Source: SAR92 clade bacterium H231
GTDB lineage: Bacteria; Pseudomonadota; Gammaproteobacteria; Pseudomonadales; Porticoccaceae
Length of the DNA: 64,000 nucleotides
Direction: 5' to 3'
Assembly (NCBI GenBank): GCA_025153775.1
Contig: JAOALC010000002.1
Span: 62,001-126,000 of the forward strand
Shown: positions 53,596 through 62,155 of the stretch, one piece after another
How positions within the stretch are numbered: the first letter of the stretch is position 1
Layout: every line of letters begins with the position of its first letter
Translations under genes and position numbers: made by a program
Notes under the pieces: generated by a model
Databases searched by the model: none
Told to the model about the DNA's origin: nothing
The model's input: the letters and a program-made list of their open reading frames with translations, nothing else

Positions 53596-56488
53596 AATAA
53601 TCAATCCTGATGCTGTGCTGGCCACTCTGGCCATGCTGGCGCTGGGCTGCCTGGCAGCCAAATGGATGTCCCAGCGCACAGGGTCCAACAGCAAGGATAT
53701 TATGCTGGCTCTGGGCCTGTTCTCTGGCACCGGGGTGCTGCTGGCTATGGGCTCGGTTGAGATGGCGGGGCGCTATGGCAATAGCGTTATTCTGGCCCTG
53801 ATTGCTTTTAGTCTGGTGTTTGTCCTGTCGCCATTAATTTTTCTACCTATTCGTCGACTCAGTGGGATTATTCGCTTTGCTACGCCGGTGGATTTCCTGA
53901 CCTTCAGATACCGCAAAAAATCTGTTGCTGTTATAGCCAGCATCTCACTGATACTGGCGGTAATCCCCCTGATTCTGGCCCAGTACGTGGCCATTGAGGC
54001 CATCTTTAATAGTCTGTTTGGCAATAGGAGTGGAGTATTCGGTCTGCTGGCGACCACAGTGGTTATTCTGCTGATCAACCTGCGCTCTATTGGCCTGGGA
54101 GTCGCTAATCATCTGCCCTGGGTTATGGCCGCAGCCGGGCTCTTACTGCTGCCAGCCATGGGCTTTTCTGCCTGGGCAGCTTTAACATCAGCCTTTGGTG
54201 GCCTAGCAGAAATGAATAATTGGGTGGTGGATAGCGGGCAGCGCTTTATTATCCAGCGCATGGATTTTTCCTACAGCCTGTTTATTGTTTTTATGGCGGC
54301 AGGCTTCGCTTATCCGTTTAACTTCAGTCTACTGATCTCCAATGATATCTCAGACCAACAGGCAGGAATGACCTCCTGGGCCTATCCTCTATTGGTATTG
54401 CTGGCCAGTATTCCGCTATTCCCTCTACTGTGGAGCGGTATCTCGGTGCAGTCGGTGTCGCCCTTTCAGGAGTATCTGTTTGCCCTGCCCTCCCTCGCGG
54501 GGCAACCGCTAATTGCCGGCCTGGCCAGTGCCAGCATTCTTTTGCTCAGTGTTGCATTGATCTGCAGCCTGAGTCTGATTACAGCGAGAATTGTACTCAA
54601 TAGCTTTTTGCTGCCAGGTAAAGATTTGCAGCGCCAAGCCAATCTGGATCAGTGGATTAAAAACCGCCGCATGCTGGTAGCCAGTGGTCTAATCCTGTTC
54701 TGTACCTGCCTTAGCCTGGTCAGCAAACACCACAGTATTACAGACTATTATCTTGCCGCATTTGCTGGCCTGGCTCAGCTCACACCGGGAATGCTGGCAG
54801 TTATCTATCTGCCCAGAGTGGGTCGCCGCGGCTTTATTGGCGGGCTGGTCGCCGGACTATCCCTGTGGTTGATGACCATTTTGCTGCCTCTGTTAATTGG
54901 TGACTGGAGCTGGCAGCTGCCTCTGGGTGACAAAGTTATCCACTTTGGCATGCAGAATTGGGATATCTGGGCCCTGGAAGCTCTGCTGCTGAATATCACA
55001 GTCTGCCTGTTGTTTTCCCTGCGTGGCTCTATGGACAGGGAACAGCAGGCCTTTGCCACCCTGTGTATGGCCGACAATGTCTATATACCAGCGCGTGTCG
55101 AAATTGCGCAAAAATCTGTGTCTGAACTCACTGGCAGTCTGCGCCTGTCTCTGGGTGATGCCGCAGACGCCGAGGTAGCTCGAGCCCTAGATACTCTGGG
55201 CTATGATGCCGATGAAGTGCGCCCGGCGGCTCTGCGTCAGCTGCGCGACAGTATCAATGCCTCATTAAATATGGGTTTTGGTGTACTGGCGGCCAATCGT
55301 ATTATGGAGCATTCACTGCCCCTGATTGTGCCTGCAGCTGATGAGCCAGACGATATTCAGCTGATTGAATCTGTACTGGCTATCCAGGGAGACCGGCTGA
55401 CAGGTATTGCCAGCGAACTCAATAAACTGCGGGTGCACCACCGCCAGGTACTAGACAACCTGCCCATAGGGGTGGTGTCTCTGGATCAAGGCGGGGAAAT
55501 TGTGCGCTGGAACAGCACATTGTCCAGCTATACAGGTATCAGCCAGAGCATAGCTTCGGGCAGGCTGATAGGGGATTTACCCGAGCCCTGGAGCTCTGCT
55601 ATTTCAGATTTTATCCGCAGCGGCAAAAATAGCCTGGATGATTTGCGGCTTGAAATACAGGGCCAGGTGCGCTGGTACAGCCTACAAAAATCCGAACAGC
55701 CAGGCTCTGGCTCTGAATCTAATAGAGACAACAATGGTGATATTGTTTTACTAATCGAAGATCACACCGAGCAGGTCAATCTGATCCAGAGCTCAATCGA
55801 CAATGAAAGACTGGCCTCTGTGGGCCGTCTGGCTGCCGGAGTGGCCCATGAAATTGGCAATCCAGTTACTGGCATTGCCTGTATTGCTCAAAATCTGGAG
55901 CATGAGACTGAGGCGAGTCAGGTGGCGGAGTCCGCCCAGCAGATACTGTCTCAGACTCAGCGAATCAACCGTATTGTTCAGTCTCTGATCAACTTTTCCC
56001 GGGGAGGCAATGCACTGACCTCAGCCCAAAAAGATATCAGTATCAGCAACGCAGCAGAAGAAGCTATTCAATTGCTGACCCTTAGCGACGAGCAGCAAAA
56101 TCTGCGCTTTATCTGCGCTATTGATCCGGGCCTGAATATTCGTGGCGATTACCACCAGCTGCTGCAGATGTTTCTCAATCTACTGAGTAATGCCCGAGAT
56201 GCATCACCAAATGGCGGTGTTGTTACTATAGGGGCCCAAGCTGAGGGACAGGAAATTATGGTCACTATCAGCGATCAGGGTGAGGGAATCAAAGAAGATC
56301 TGCGCAGCAGATTGTTCGAGCCATTTGTCACCACCAAAGACCCAGGCAAAGGAACAGGGCTAGGCCTGTGGATTGTCTTTAACCTGGCAAAAAGCCTGGG
56401 AGCTGAGATTGAACTAACCAGCCCGGCCATAAACACTGATCGCGGCACTACAGTAACCATTAATTTCCCCGTATCATCTGCCCCATGA
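53585..56488 (+). CDS. cbrA: CbrA-type sensor histidine kinase with SLC5-like transporter domain
   Basis: A 967-residue kinase. Residues 1 to about 490 form about 13 helices of sodium:solute symporter (SLC5) type. A linker follows (about 510-620), then a PAS domain (VLDNLPIGVVSLDQGGEIVRW, about 622-715), the HisKA box with phospho-acceptor H755 (GVAHEIGNP) and the HATPase domain with N box NLLSNARDAS, G1 DQGEGI, F box FEPFVTTK and GTGLGLW. This is the CbrA plan; in Pseudomonas CbrAB balances carbon and nitrogen use and can take up histidine. The ATG at 53585 is preferred over an in-frame TTG at 53561; AGGG lies 6 nt upstream. It overlaps cbrB by 4 bp. Confidence 0.92.
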   Translation: MNLEIINPDAVLATLAMLALGCLAAKWMSQRTGSNSKDIMLALGLFSGTGVLLAMGSVEMAGRYGNSVILALIAFSLVFVLSPLIFLPIRRLSGIIRFATPVDFLTFRYRKKSVAVIASISLILAVIPLILAQYVAIEAIFNSLFGNRSGVFGLLATTVVILLINLRSIGLGVANHLPWVMAAAGLLLLPAMGFSAWAALTSAFGGLAEMNNWVVDSGQRFIIQRMDFSYSLFIVFMAAGFAYPFNFSLLISNDISDQQAGMTSWAYPLLVLLASIPLFPLLWSGISVQSVSPFQEYLFALPSLAGQPLIAGLASASILLLSVALICSLSLITARIVLNSFLLPGKDLQRQANLDQWIKNRRMLVASGLILFCTCLSLVSKHHSITDYYLAAFAGLAQLTPGMLAVIYLPRVGRRGFIGGLVAGLSLWLMTILLPLLIGDWSWQLPLGDKVIHFGMQNWDIWALEALLLNITVCLLFSLRGSMDREQQAFATLCMADNVYIPARVEIAQKSVSELTGSLRLSLGDAADAEVARALDTLGYDADEVRPAALRQLRDSINASLNMGFGVLAANRIMEHSLPLIVPAADEPDDIQLIESVLAIQGDRLTGIASELNKLRVHHRQVLDNLPIGVVSLDQGGEIVRWNSTLSSYTGISQSIASGRLIGDLPEPWSSAISDFIRSGKNSLDDLRLEIQGQVRWYSLQKSEQPGSGSESNRDNNGDIVLLIEDHTEQVNLIQSSIDNERLASVGRLAAGVAHEIGNPVTGIACIAQNLEHETEASQVAESAQQILSQTQRINRIVQSLINFSRGGNALTSAQKDISISNAAEEAIQLLTLSDEQQNLRFICAIDPGLNIRGDYHQLLQMFLNLLSNARDASPNGGVVTIGAQAEGQEIMVTISDQGEGIKEDLRSRLFEPFVTTKDPGKGTGLGLWIVFNLAKSLGAEIELTSPAINTDRGTTVTINFPVSSAP

Positions 56489-57750
56489 ACGAAAATGCCA
56501 AACAGATACTGATTGTCGAAGACGAAGAAATTATTCGCTTATCTCTGCGCAAGCTGTTGGAGCGCCATGATTATGCTGTGTCTGAAGCTATCAGCGTAAA
56601 AGCCGCGCAAGAGGCCTACAACCTCAATGAGTTTAATCTGATTATCAGCGATCTGCGCCTGCCGGGCAGCTCCGGCACCGAGCTTATTCAGCCTGCTGGC
56701 TCTGTGCCAGTGCTGGTTATGACCAGCTATGCCAGTCTGCGCTCTGCTGTTGAGACCATGCGTCAGGGAGCCGCCGACTATATCTCCAAACCTTTTGATC
56801 ACGAAGAAATGCTCGCTGCGGTGCGACGCCTGATCGGTGAATCCGATCAACAACAGCATGCGGTTAAGTCCCAGTGTCCAGTAGTGCTGGGTACCAGCCC
56901 CAAAATTCTGCATATATTGCGCACAGTGCATAAAGCTGCCCCCACCTCTGTACCCGTTTTAATTCAGGGCGAGAGCGGTACTGGGCGTCGCACTATCGCA
57001 GAGATTATCCACGCCAACAGTGCCCTTGCCGATCAGTGCTTCGTGACCATTAATTGCACTTCAGTAAAAGAGGCTCAGCTCCATAAACAGCTGGAGGTCA
57101 GCTCTGAAGGTACATTATTTTTAAATAATATCTGTGAACTGCCGCTGGCACTGCAGCCCTTGGTGCTCAAGGCCATAGAGCAGAAAACCTTTCGCTGCAT
57201 CGCCTCGACCGAGCAAGATTTGCAGGCCCTGTGCGAGTCAGATCGTTTTCGCAAAGATCTTTTTTACAGCCTCAATGTGGTTAGGCTGCAGGTCCCTAGC
57301 CTGAGGGCGCGGGCCGAGGATATTCCCTGTTTAACCAAATACTTTATAGACCAGTACTCAAGCGAGCTAGGCTTTCAAATTCACCTTACGGAAGATGCAC
57401 TTCAGGCACTGAACAGCTACAGCTGGCCGGGCAATGTGCGCGAGCTGCAAAATATGCTCTACCAAGCGGCCATTTTGTCCGAGCCCGAAGAACCTATCAG
57501 CGCTGAGATACTGGGCTTATATGATAAGGTTAATGCCAGTGATAACGCTGAAATATACAATAGCTCCCCGCAGCCAAATTCTGCTAATGATCAACCTGCC
57601 GGTCTCTCGCTGGAAGACTATTTCACAAGCTTCGTATTGGAAAATCAGGAGAATATGAGTGAGACAGCACTGGCACAAAAGCTGGGTATAAGCCGTAAAT
57701 CCCTGTGGGAAAGACGCAATAAGCTGGGTATAAGCCGCAAAAAAGCCTAA
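56485..57750 (+). CDS. cbrB: CbrB-like response regulator with a degenerate AAA+ domain
   Basis: A 421-residue NtrC-type regulator: receiver domain (5-120) with phosphoacceptor D56 (ISDLRLPG), AAA+ domain (about 132-350) and a Fis-type HTH (LAQKLGISRKSLWERRNKLG, about 395-414) like CbrB. The AAA+ part is damaged by family rules. Walker A is GESGTGRRT (R168 instead of Lys), Walker B ends LNN (N214, N215 instead of Asp-Glu), and about 27 residues including the sigma-54-contacting GAFTGA loop are absent between INCTS and EGTLFL. The FYSLNV segment has Ser for the usual Arg. SWPGNVRELQN is kept. It should therefore bind DNA and respond to CbrA, but not drive sigma-54 melting. Confidence 0.9.
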   Translation: MNENAKQILIVEDEEIIRLSLRKLLERHDYAVSEAISVKAAQEAYNLNEFNLIISDLRLPGSSGTELIQPAGSVPVLVMTSYASLRSAVETMRQGAADYISKPFDHEEMLAAVRRLIGESDQQQHAVKSQCPVVLGTSPKILHILRTVHKAAPTSVPVLIQGESGTGRRTIAEIIHANSALADQCFVTINCTSVKEAQLHKQLEVSSEGTLFLNNICELPLALQPLVLKAIEQKTFRCIASTEQDLQALCESDRFRKDLFYSLNVVRLQVPSLRARAEDIPCLTKYFIDQYSSELGFQIHLTEDALQALNSYSWPGNVRELQNMLYQAAILSEPEEPISAEILGLYDKVNASDNAEIYNSSPQPNSANDQPAGLSLEDYFTSFVLENQENMSETALAQKLGISRKSLWERRNKLGISRKKA

Positions 57751-57806
57751 CCTTTATGCCAATTTAATCCCAGTGAGTTTTCAATTTAGCCTGTAGAACC
57801 GGGGTT

Positions 57807-57822
57807 CGGCCGTAAAATTGCA
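57807..57822 (+). promoter_or_regulatory. Possible sigma-54-type -24/-12 element (vestigial?)
   Basis: GG at 57808-57809 and GC at 57820-57821 are exactly 10 bp apart, with a perfect TTGCA at the -12 side; the -24 side (CGGCC) is weak. CrcZ in Pseudomonas has a CbrB/sigma-54 promoter here. Because this CbrB lacks GAFTGA the element may be a relic or chance. Confidence 0.3.
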
Positions 57823-57862
57823 AAAATAAATCGAATTTAGGGCCAAATGTTTAAAATTTCTC

Positions 57863-57890
57863 TTGCGGAACAACTTTTTCTGATTAGAAT
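57863..57890 (+). promoter_or_regulatory. Sigma-70-type promoter of the candidate sRNA
   Basis: TTGCGG (57863-57868), a 16-bp spacer and TAGAAT (57885-57890, one mismatch to consensus). Transcription should start near 57897. Confidence 0.5.
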
Positions 57891-57896
57891 AAGGTC

Positions 57897-58029
57897 GTAC
57901 CAAGACTTGATCTTGAGTAATAAAAACAATAAAAAATAATAAGAACTGGATGGATTGCGAAAGTGTTCAAAGAGCCTAGGCTCCAGAACCATTGAGGGGG
58001 GTTGTCGAGAGGCATCCCTTTTTTATTTT
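57897..58029 (+). ncRNA. Candidate small RNA in the CrcZ position (cbrB-pcnB gap)
   Basis: The 406-bp gap between cbrB and pcnB has no reading frame of note. It contains a promoter, a small 5' hairpin (CAAGA/TCTTG, 57901-57915), an A-rich single-stranded stretch of about 28 nt at 57918-57945 made of AAN triplets (such as AAAAACAATAA, the type bound by the distal face of Hfq), a palindrome GAGCC-TA-GGCTC (57972-57983) and a terminator-like hairpin with a U-run. CrcZ/CrcY of Pseudomonas, which soak up Hfq/Crc through such motifs, lie at this place. The predicted RNA of about 130 nt is shorter than CrcZ. The remaining 127 bp before pcnB shows nothing I can name. Confidence 0.42.
57996..58029 (+). 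terminator. Terminator-like hairpin of the candidate sRNA
   Basis: GGG-T-TGT (57999-58005) pairs with GCA-T-CCC (58012-58018) with one internal mismatch; then TTTTTTATTTT. Confidence 0.5.
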
Positions 58030-58156
58030 CCGCAATAAACATAGTCTTTTTATTCGAATCCCCTATTATTTATTCTGCTTAGTCTATGCAATGCTCCCGT
58101 ATTAGCTTTTCCTCTGTTAAACTCTCGGTTCCTTCCAGTCCACCGGCAAGCTGTTC

Positions 58157-59509
58157 ATGCTGAAACGCATAAGTAATTTCTTTGCAAGAGGCCAACATCA
58201 ACCAGAGTTTGGTGAAGCCGTCGTTATTCCATCGGGGCAACATGCTCTGTCGCCTCAAATGATTAGTCGCGATGCTCGCAAAGTTGTGCAAATTTTGCAG
58301 GAGCACGGCTTTGAGGCCTATGTGGTGGGAGGTTCGGTACGGGACCTGCTGCTTGGACTTAAGCCCAAAGATTTTGATGTGGCCACCAATGCCAAGCCCG
58401 CCGAGATCAAACCCCTATTCCGGCGTGCGCGCATTATTGGTCGTCGCTTCCAGATCGTGCATGTTCAGTTTAGTCGCGAACCGATTGAAGTCACCACCTT
58501 CCGCTCCAATGCGACCCCGGGGCAGGACAAAAATACCGGTGGCAACCGCCGCCAACAGACCGATACCGGCATGCTGACCAGAGACAATGTATTCGGCTCA
58601 ATCAGTGACGATGCCAGCCGCCGCGATCTGACCATCAATGCCCTTTACTATGACCCCAGTGACAACAGTATTCATGACTTTGCCGGTGGGCTCGAAGATA
58701 TAGATAGCCGCACCATTCGCATTATGGGTGATCCGGCTACTCGCTTTAGAGAAGACCCGGTGCGCCTGTTGCGGGTTGTGCGATTTGCAGCAAAACTGGG
58801 CTTCACTATTGAGCGCAGTACAGAAAAACCCATTCGCAAGCTGGCAGCAGATCTGTCCCATGTGTCGCCGCCCAGACTGTTTGATGAGACCCTCAAGCTA
58901 TTTATGAGTGGGCAGGGTTTAGCCACATTCTGGCTGCTGCACGAGTACGGCCTGTTTGACCAGATGGTCCCGCAGCTCAGCAACCTGCTTAAAGAGCGCG
59001 AAAGTCAGTCCAGCAGCCTGATTGAACAGGCCTTTACCAATACCGACCTGCGTATTCGCGCTAACAAGCGCGTGACTCCAGCCTTTATCTATGCCGCAAT
59101 GCTTTGGCCCTCGGTTCAACATCTGGCCAAACAGTATCAGGGACAGGGCAACTCACCCGCCTATGCCCTCAACAAGGCTGCAGGCGAAGTGATTTCACGC
59201 CAGGTTTCCATTACCGCCATACCGCGGCGCTTTACCATGCCCATGCGTGAGATTTGGGATTTGCAGCTGCTGCTGCCCCGAAGAGGTGGTCAGCGCGCCA
59301 AACGTCTATCTGAACATCCCCGCTTTCGCGCAGCCTACGACTTTGTGCTGCTGCGAGAACAGGCGGGGGAAAATCTAGAGGGCCTTGGCGACTGGTGGAC
59401 CAGATATCAGGAAGCCAGCGAAGAAGAGCAGCAACAGATGGCCAATGCACAGAATCAAGACGGCAAAAAACGCCGCCGTCGCAAACCCAGAAAGCCTAAG
59501 ACAGATTAA
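58157..59509 (+). CDS. pcnB: Poly(A) polymerase I
   Basis: A 450-residue class II nucleotidyltransferase that adds 3' poly(A) tails to RNA and so speeds decay. The active-site loop is VGGSVRDLLLG (57-67) with metal ligands D72 and D74 (DFDVAT); the flexible-loop and RRDLTINAL blocks follow (about 151-160), and the protein ends in a strongly basic tail (KKRRRRKPRKPKTD) as in E. coli PcnB. The folK start overlaps its stop (TAATG). Confidence 0.96.
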   Translation: MLKRISNFFARGQHQPEFGEAVVIPSGQHALSPQMISRDARKVVQILQEHGFEAYVVGGSVRDLLLGLKPKDFDVATNAKPAEIKPLFRRARIIGRRFQIVHVQFSREPIEVTTFRSNATPGQDKNTGGNRRQQTDTGMLTRDNVFGSISDDASRRDLTINALYYDPSDNSIHDFAGGLEDIDSRTIRIMGDPATRFREDPVRLLRVVRFAAKLGFTIERSTEKPIRKLAADLSHVSPPRLFDETLKLFMSGQGLATFWLLHEYGLFDQMVPQLSNLLKERESQSSSLIEQAFTNTDLRIRANKRVTPAFIYAAMLWPSVQHLAKQYQGQGNSPAYALNKAAGEVISRQVSITAIPRRFTMPMREIWDLQLLLPRRGGQRAKRLSEHPRFRAAYDFVLLREQAGENLEGLGDWWTRYQEASEEEQQQMANAQNQDGKKRRRRKPRKPKTD

Positions 59510-60009
59510 TGGCACTGGCTTATATAGGCCTGGGCAGCAATCTGAGCGACACAGTGGCTGGCCAGGAACTGGACTCCCGGGCTCAGTTAAACCTGGCCAT
59601 CGACAGCCTGTCAGCACATCCCCACATACTGGTCAGCAAACGGTCCAGCTTTTATCAAACTCCAGCCATAGGTCCCGGGGAACAGCCAAATTATATTAAT
59701 GCCGTCGCCCAGTTGGACAGCCAGCTAGCTCCATTGGACCTTCTAGATCTACTGCAATCTATTGAGAACCAACAGGGCCGTGTACGCACTGTTCGCTGGG
59801 GTGCCAGAACATTGGATTTGGATATTCTGCTCTATGATCAGCTAATAGAAAACAGCGAGCGCCTGACGGTTCCGCACCCAAGAATGCATGAGCGAGGTTT
59901 TGTCCTAGCCCCGCTCAGCGAGATAGCTCCAGATCTGTGTCTGCCAAATGGGGAAAATATACAGCAGCTATTGGCAAACTGCTCCATGCAAGGTATCGTC
60001 AAATTATAG
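59509..60009 (+). CDS. folK: 2-amino-4-hydroxy-6-hydroxymethyldihydropteridine pyrophosphokinase
   Basis: A 166-residue HPPK that moves pyrophosphate from ATP to the pterin in folate synthesis. Signatures: YIGLGSNLSD (4-13), VRWGARTLDLDILLYD (with metal-binding D-L-D, about 96-111) and VPHPRMHERGFVLAPL (about 122-137). Overlaps pcnB by one base. Confidence 0.97.
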   Translation: MALAYIGLGSNLSDTVAGQELDSRAQLNLAIDSLSAHPHILVSKRSSFYQTPAIGPGEQPNYINAVAQLDSQLAPLDLLDLLQSIENQQGRVRTVRWGARTLDLDILLYDQLIENSERLTVPHPRMHERGFVLAPLSEIAPDLCLPNGENIQQLLANCSMQGIVKL

Positions 60010-60047
60010 GCCCAAGTGCCCTCGCCATTTAGCTACTGGAGACCCAT

Positions 60048-60743
60048 GTGCAACAGGCTACCATCAACGACCTGGATATTGACTTAACAGCTGCCTCCAT
60101 TCCCAGATATATTGCTATAGAAGGCCCAATTGGCATTGGTAAGACCACTCTCGCCAAGCGTCTAGCAGAATCCTTTAACTATGAAACCCTGCTCGAAGAC
60201 GCCGAAGAAAACCCTTTTTTAGAGCGCTTCTATCAGGATCGCCGCAGCAATGCACTGCCTACCCAGCTGTACTTTTTATTTCAGCGAATGCGCAAACTGC
60301 AGGACCTGCGACAGGGGGATATGTTTCAGCCGGTGCGGGTATCAGATTTTTTAATTGAGAAAGATCCGCTGTTTGCTCGCGTCACCCTTGATGAAAATGA
60401 ATACCATCTCTACCAGACGGTGTACGACAAAATTATTGAAGACCTGCCCAAACCAGACTTGGTGATCTATCTACAGGCACCCACAGATACCCTCTACGAG
60501 CGCGTGCAGATGCGCGGCAATGCGATTGAACGGCCAATTGAACAGTCTTATCTACAGCAGCTAAATGATGCCTATACCCAGTTCTTTTATCATTACGATG
60601 ACAGACCACTGCTTATAGTAAACACAGAGGTTATCAATCTCGCCCAGGGCACTGTGGACTACCAGGATCTCGTGAAATACATATTGCAGATAAAGTCTGG
60701 TCGCCATTATTACAATCCTCACCCCATGCAATCAGCGAGCTAA
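60048..60743 (+). CDS. Deoxynucleoside kinase (dAdo/dCyd kinase family)
   Basis: A 231-residue P-loop kinase of the dCK/dGK family that salvages deoxynucleosides. P-loop GPIGIGKT (26-33), a VSDFLIEKDPLFA segment in place of the family ERS region (near residue 97), and the LID region RGNAIER (near 160). The start is GTG with GGAG 6 nt upstream; the overlapping ATG is out of frame. Found between folK and panB in many gammaproteobacteria. The exact base preference cannot be judged. Confidence 0.88.
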   Translation: MQQATINDLDIDLTAASIPRYIAIEGPIGIGKTTLAKRLAESFNYETLLEDAEENPFLERFYQDRRSNALPTQLYFLFQRMRKLQDLRQGDMFQPVRVSDFLIEKDPLFARVTLDENEYHLYQTVYDKIIEDLPKPDLVIYLQAPTDTLYERVQMRGNAIERPIEQSYLQQLNDAYTQFFYHYDDRPLLIVNTEVINLAQGTVDYQDLVKYILQIKSGRHYYNPHPMQSAS

Positions 60744-60825
60744 CAGGGTCAGACTGCGACTTGTTATCATAGCCGAAACCCATTAACGTACCTGTCCTGC
60801 GAACAGATTGAGGTCTGTGTCACCC

Positions 60826-61617
60826 ATGAAAACTACCACCATTAGCAATCTCAACGCCATGAAAGCCGCAGGCGATAAGTTTGCCGTTATCACTGCCTAC
60901 GATTACACCTTCTCTCGCCTGATAGAAACCGCAGGTATCGAAGTGACACTTGTGGGCGATTCTCTGGGTAATGTTATTCAGGGCCGCGACAGCACAATAC
61001 CCGTGACCATTGATGAAATGGCCTATCACACCCAGATCGTCAAGCGTGGCAATAGCCGCACATTGCTGATGACCGATATGCCCTTTATGACCTACGCCAC
61101 AGAAAATCAAGCCATGGATAACGCCGCAATTCTTATGCAGGCTGGCGCCCAGATGGTAAAGCTGGAAGGCGGTGAGTGGCTTGCAGAAACTGTCTATATG
61201 CTGACCGAGCGCGGTATTCCTGTCTGTGGCCATGTAGGTCTGACACCCCAGTCGGTGCACAAATTAGGCGGCTACAAAGTACAGGGCAAAGAGGAAGACG
61301 CAGCCCAACAGATGATTGATGAAGCAGTTATTCTGGAGGAGGCAGGGGCAGATTTAATTGTTGTGGAATGTGTGCCCTCTTCATTGGGCCGCGATCTGTC
61401 CCAGGCGCTAAGCATTCCGGTAATCGGTATAGGGGCAGGCCCAGATACAGATGCTCAGGTCCTGGTGCTGCAAGATATGCTCGGCATCTCTCAGCGCCTG
61501 CCAAAGTTTTCCAAAAACTTTCTCGAGGACAGTGGCAGCATTCAAGAGGCAATTATCGCCTATGGCAATGCGGTGCGCAGCGGCACTTTTCCAGCGCCAG
61601 AACACAGCTTTAAATAA
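60826..61617 (+). CDS. panB: Ketopantoate hydroxymethyltransferase
   Basis: A 263-residue TIM-barrel enzyme, first step of pantothenate synthesis. Seen: VITAYDYTFSRL (about 19-30), the metal-binding VGDSLGNVIQG (about 42-52), MPFMTYA and VKLEGGEW (about 111-118) and HVGLTPQSVHKLGGYKVQGK (about 136-155). The ATG at 60826 is chosen over an upstream TTG. panC normally follows; here gpx follows instead, so panC must be elsewhere or absent. Confidence 0.96.
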   Translation: MKTTTISNLNAMKAAGDKFAVITAYDYTFSRLIETAGIEVTLVGDSLGNVIQGRDSTIPVTIDEMAYHTQIVKRGNSRTLLMTDMPFMTYATENQAMDNAAILMQAGAQMVKLEGGEWLAETVYMLTERGIPVCGHVGLTPQSVHKLGGYKVQGKEEDAAQQMIDEAVILEEAGADLIVVECVPSSLGRDLSQALSIPVIGIGAGPDTDAQVLVLQDMLGISQRLPKFSKNFLEDSGSIQEAIIAYGNAVRSGTFPAPEHSFK

Positions 61618-61652
61618 CCAGACAGTAAATAATAACTAGAGTGATTTAAACC

Positions 61653-62138
61653 ATGTCCGAAGCCAGTTCAGTCTATGAGTTCAGCGTACCCACCAGCACA
61701 GGTGAGGAACAGTCGTTAAAAGCCTATGAGGGTAAGGTTATGCTGATTGTTAACACGGCCAGCAAATGCGGCTTTACTCCCCAGTACGAGGGACTGCAAA
61801 AACTGCACAACAGCTATGGGGACCTTGGTCTAGAAATCATTGCCATGCCCTGCAATCAATTCGGCGGCCAGGAACCCGGCAGCAATGCCGAAGTTCAGGA
61901 ATTCTGTCAGATGAACTACGGGCTCAGCTTTCCAGTGATGGGCAAAATACAGGTCAATGGCCCAGACAGACACCCCCTTTATAGCTACCTGATATCAAGA
62001 GCAGGCGGACTGTTCAATGACAATATCAAGTGGAACTTCACCAAGTTTTTAATCGACCGCCAGGGGCGGGTAGTAGATCGCTTTGCCACGATCACTAAAC
62101 CAGCTGATATTGCCAAATCTATAGAAAAGCTTCTCTAA
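61653..62138 (+). CDS. Glutathione peroxidase family protein (thioredoxin/glutathione-dependent)
   Basis: A 161-residue peroxidase of the GPx fold with peroxidatic cysteine C39 (NTASKCGFTPQY), the Gln of MPCNQFGGQEPG (near 74) and the Trp-Asn of KWNFTKFLID (near 129), giving the Cys-Gln-Trp-Asn site. Non-selenium type. It probably uses thioredoxin, as most bacterial members do. No signal peptide, hence cytoplasmic. Confidence 0.94.
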   Translation: MSEASSVYEFSVPTSTGEEQSLKAYEGKVMLIVNTASKCGFTPQYEGLQKLHNSYGDLGLEIIAMPCNQFGGQEPGSNAEVQEFCQMNYGLSFPVMGKIQVNGPDRHPLYSYLISRAGGLFNDNIKWNFTKFLIDRQGRVVDRFATITKPADIAKSIEKLL

Positions 62139-62155
62139 CTGAAATCGCAGCTATC

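Noticed and set aside
57751-57896. Confident sigma-54 promoter for a CrcZ homologue
   Set aside because: Spacing and the -12 box fit, but the -24 box is poor and the adjacent CbrB lacks GAFTGA; kept only as a weak feature.
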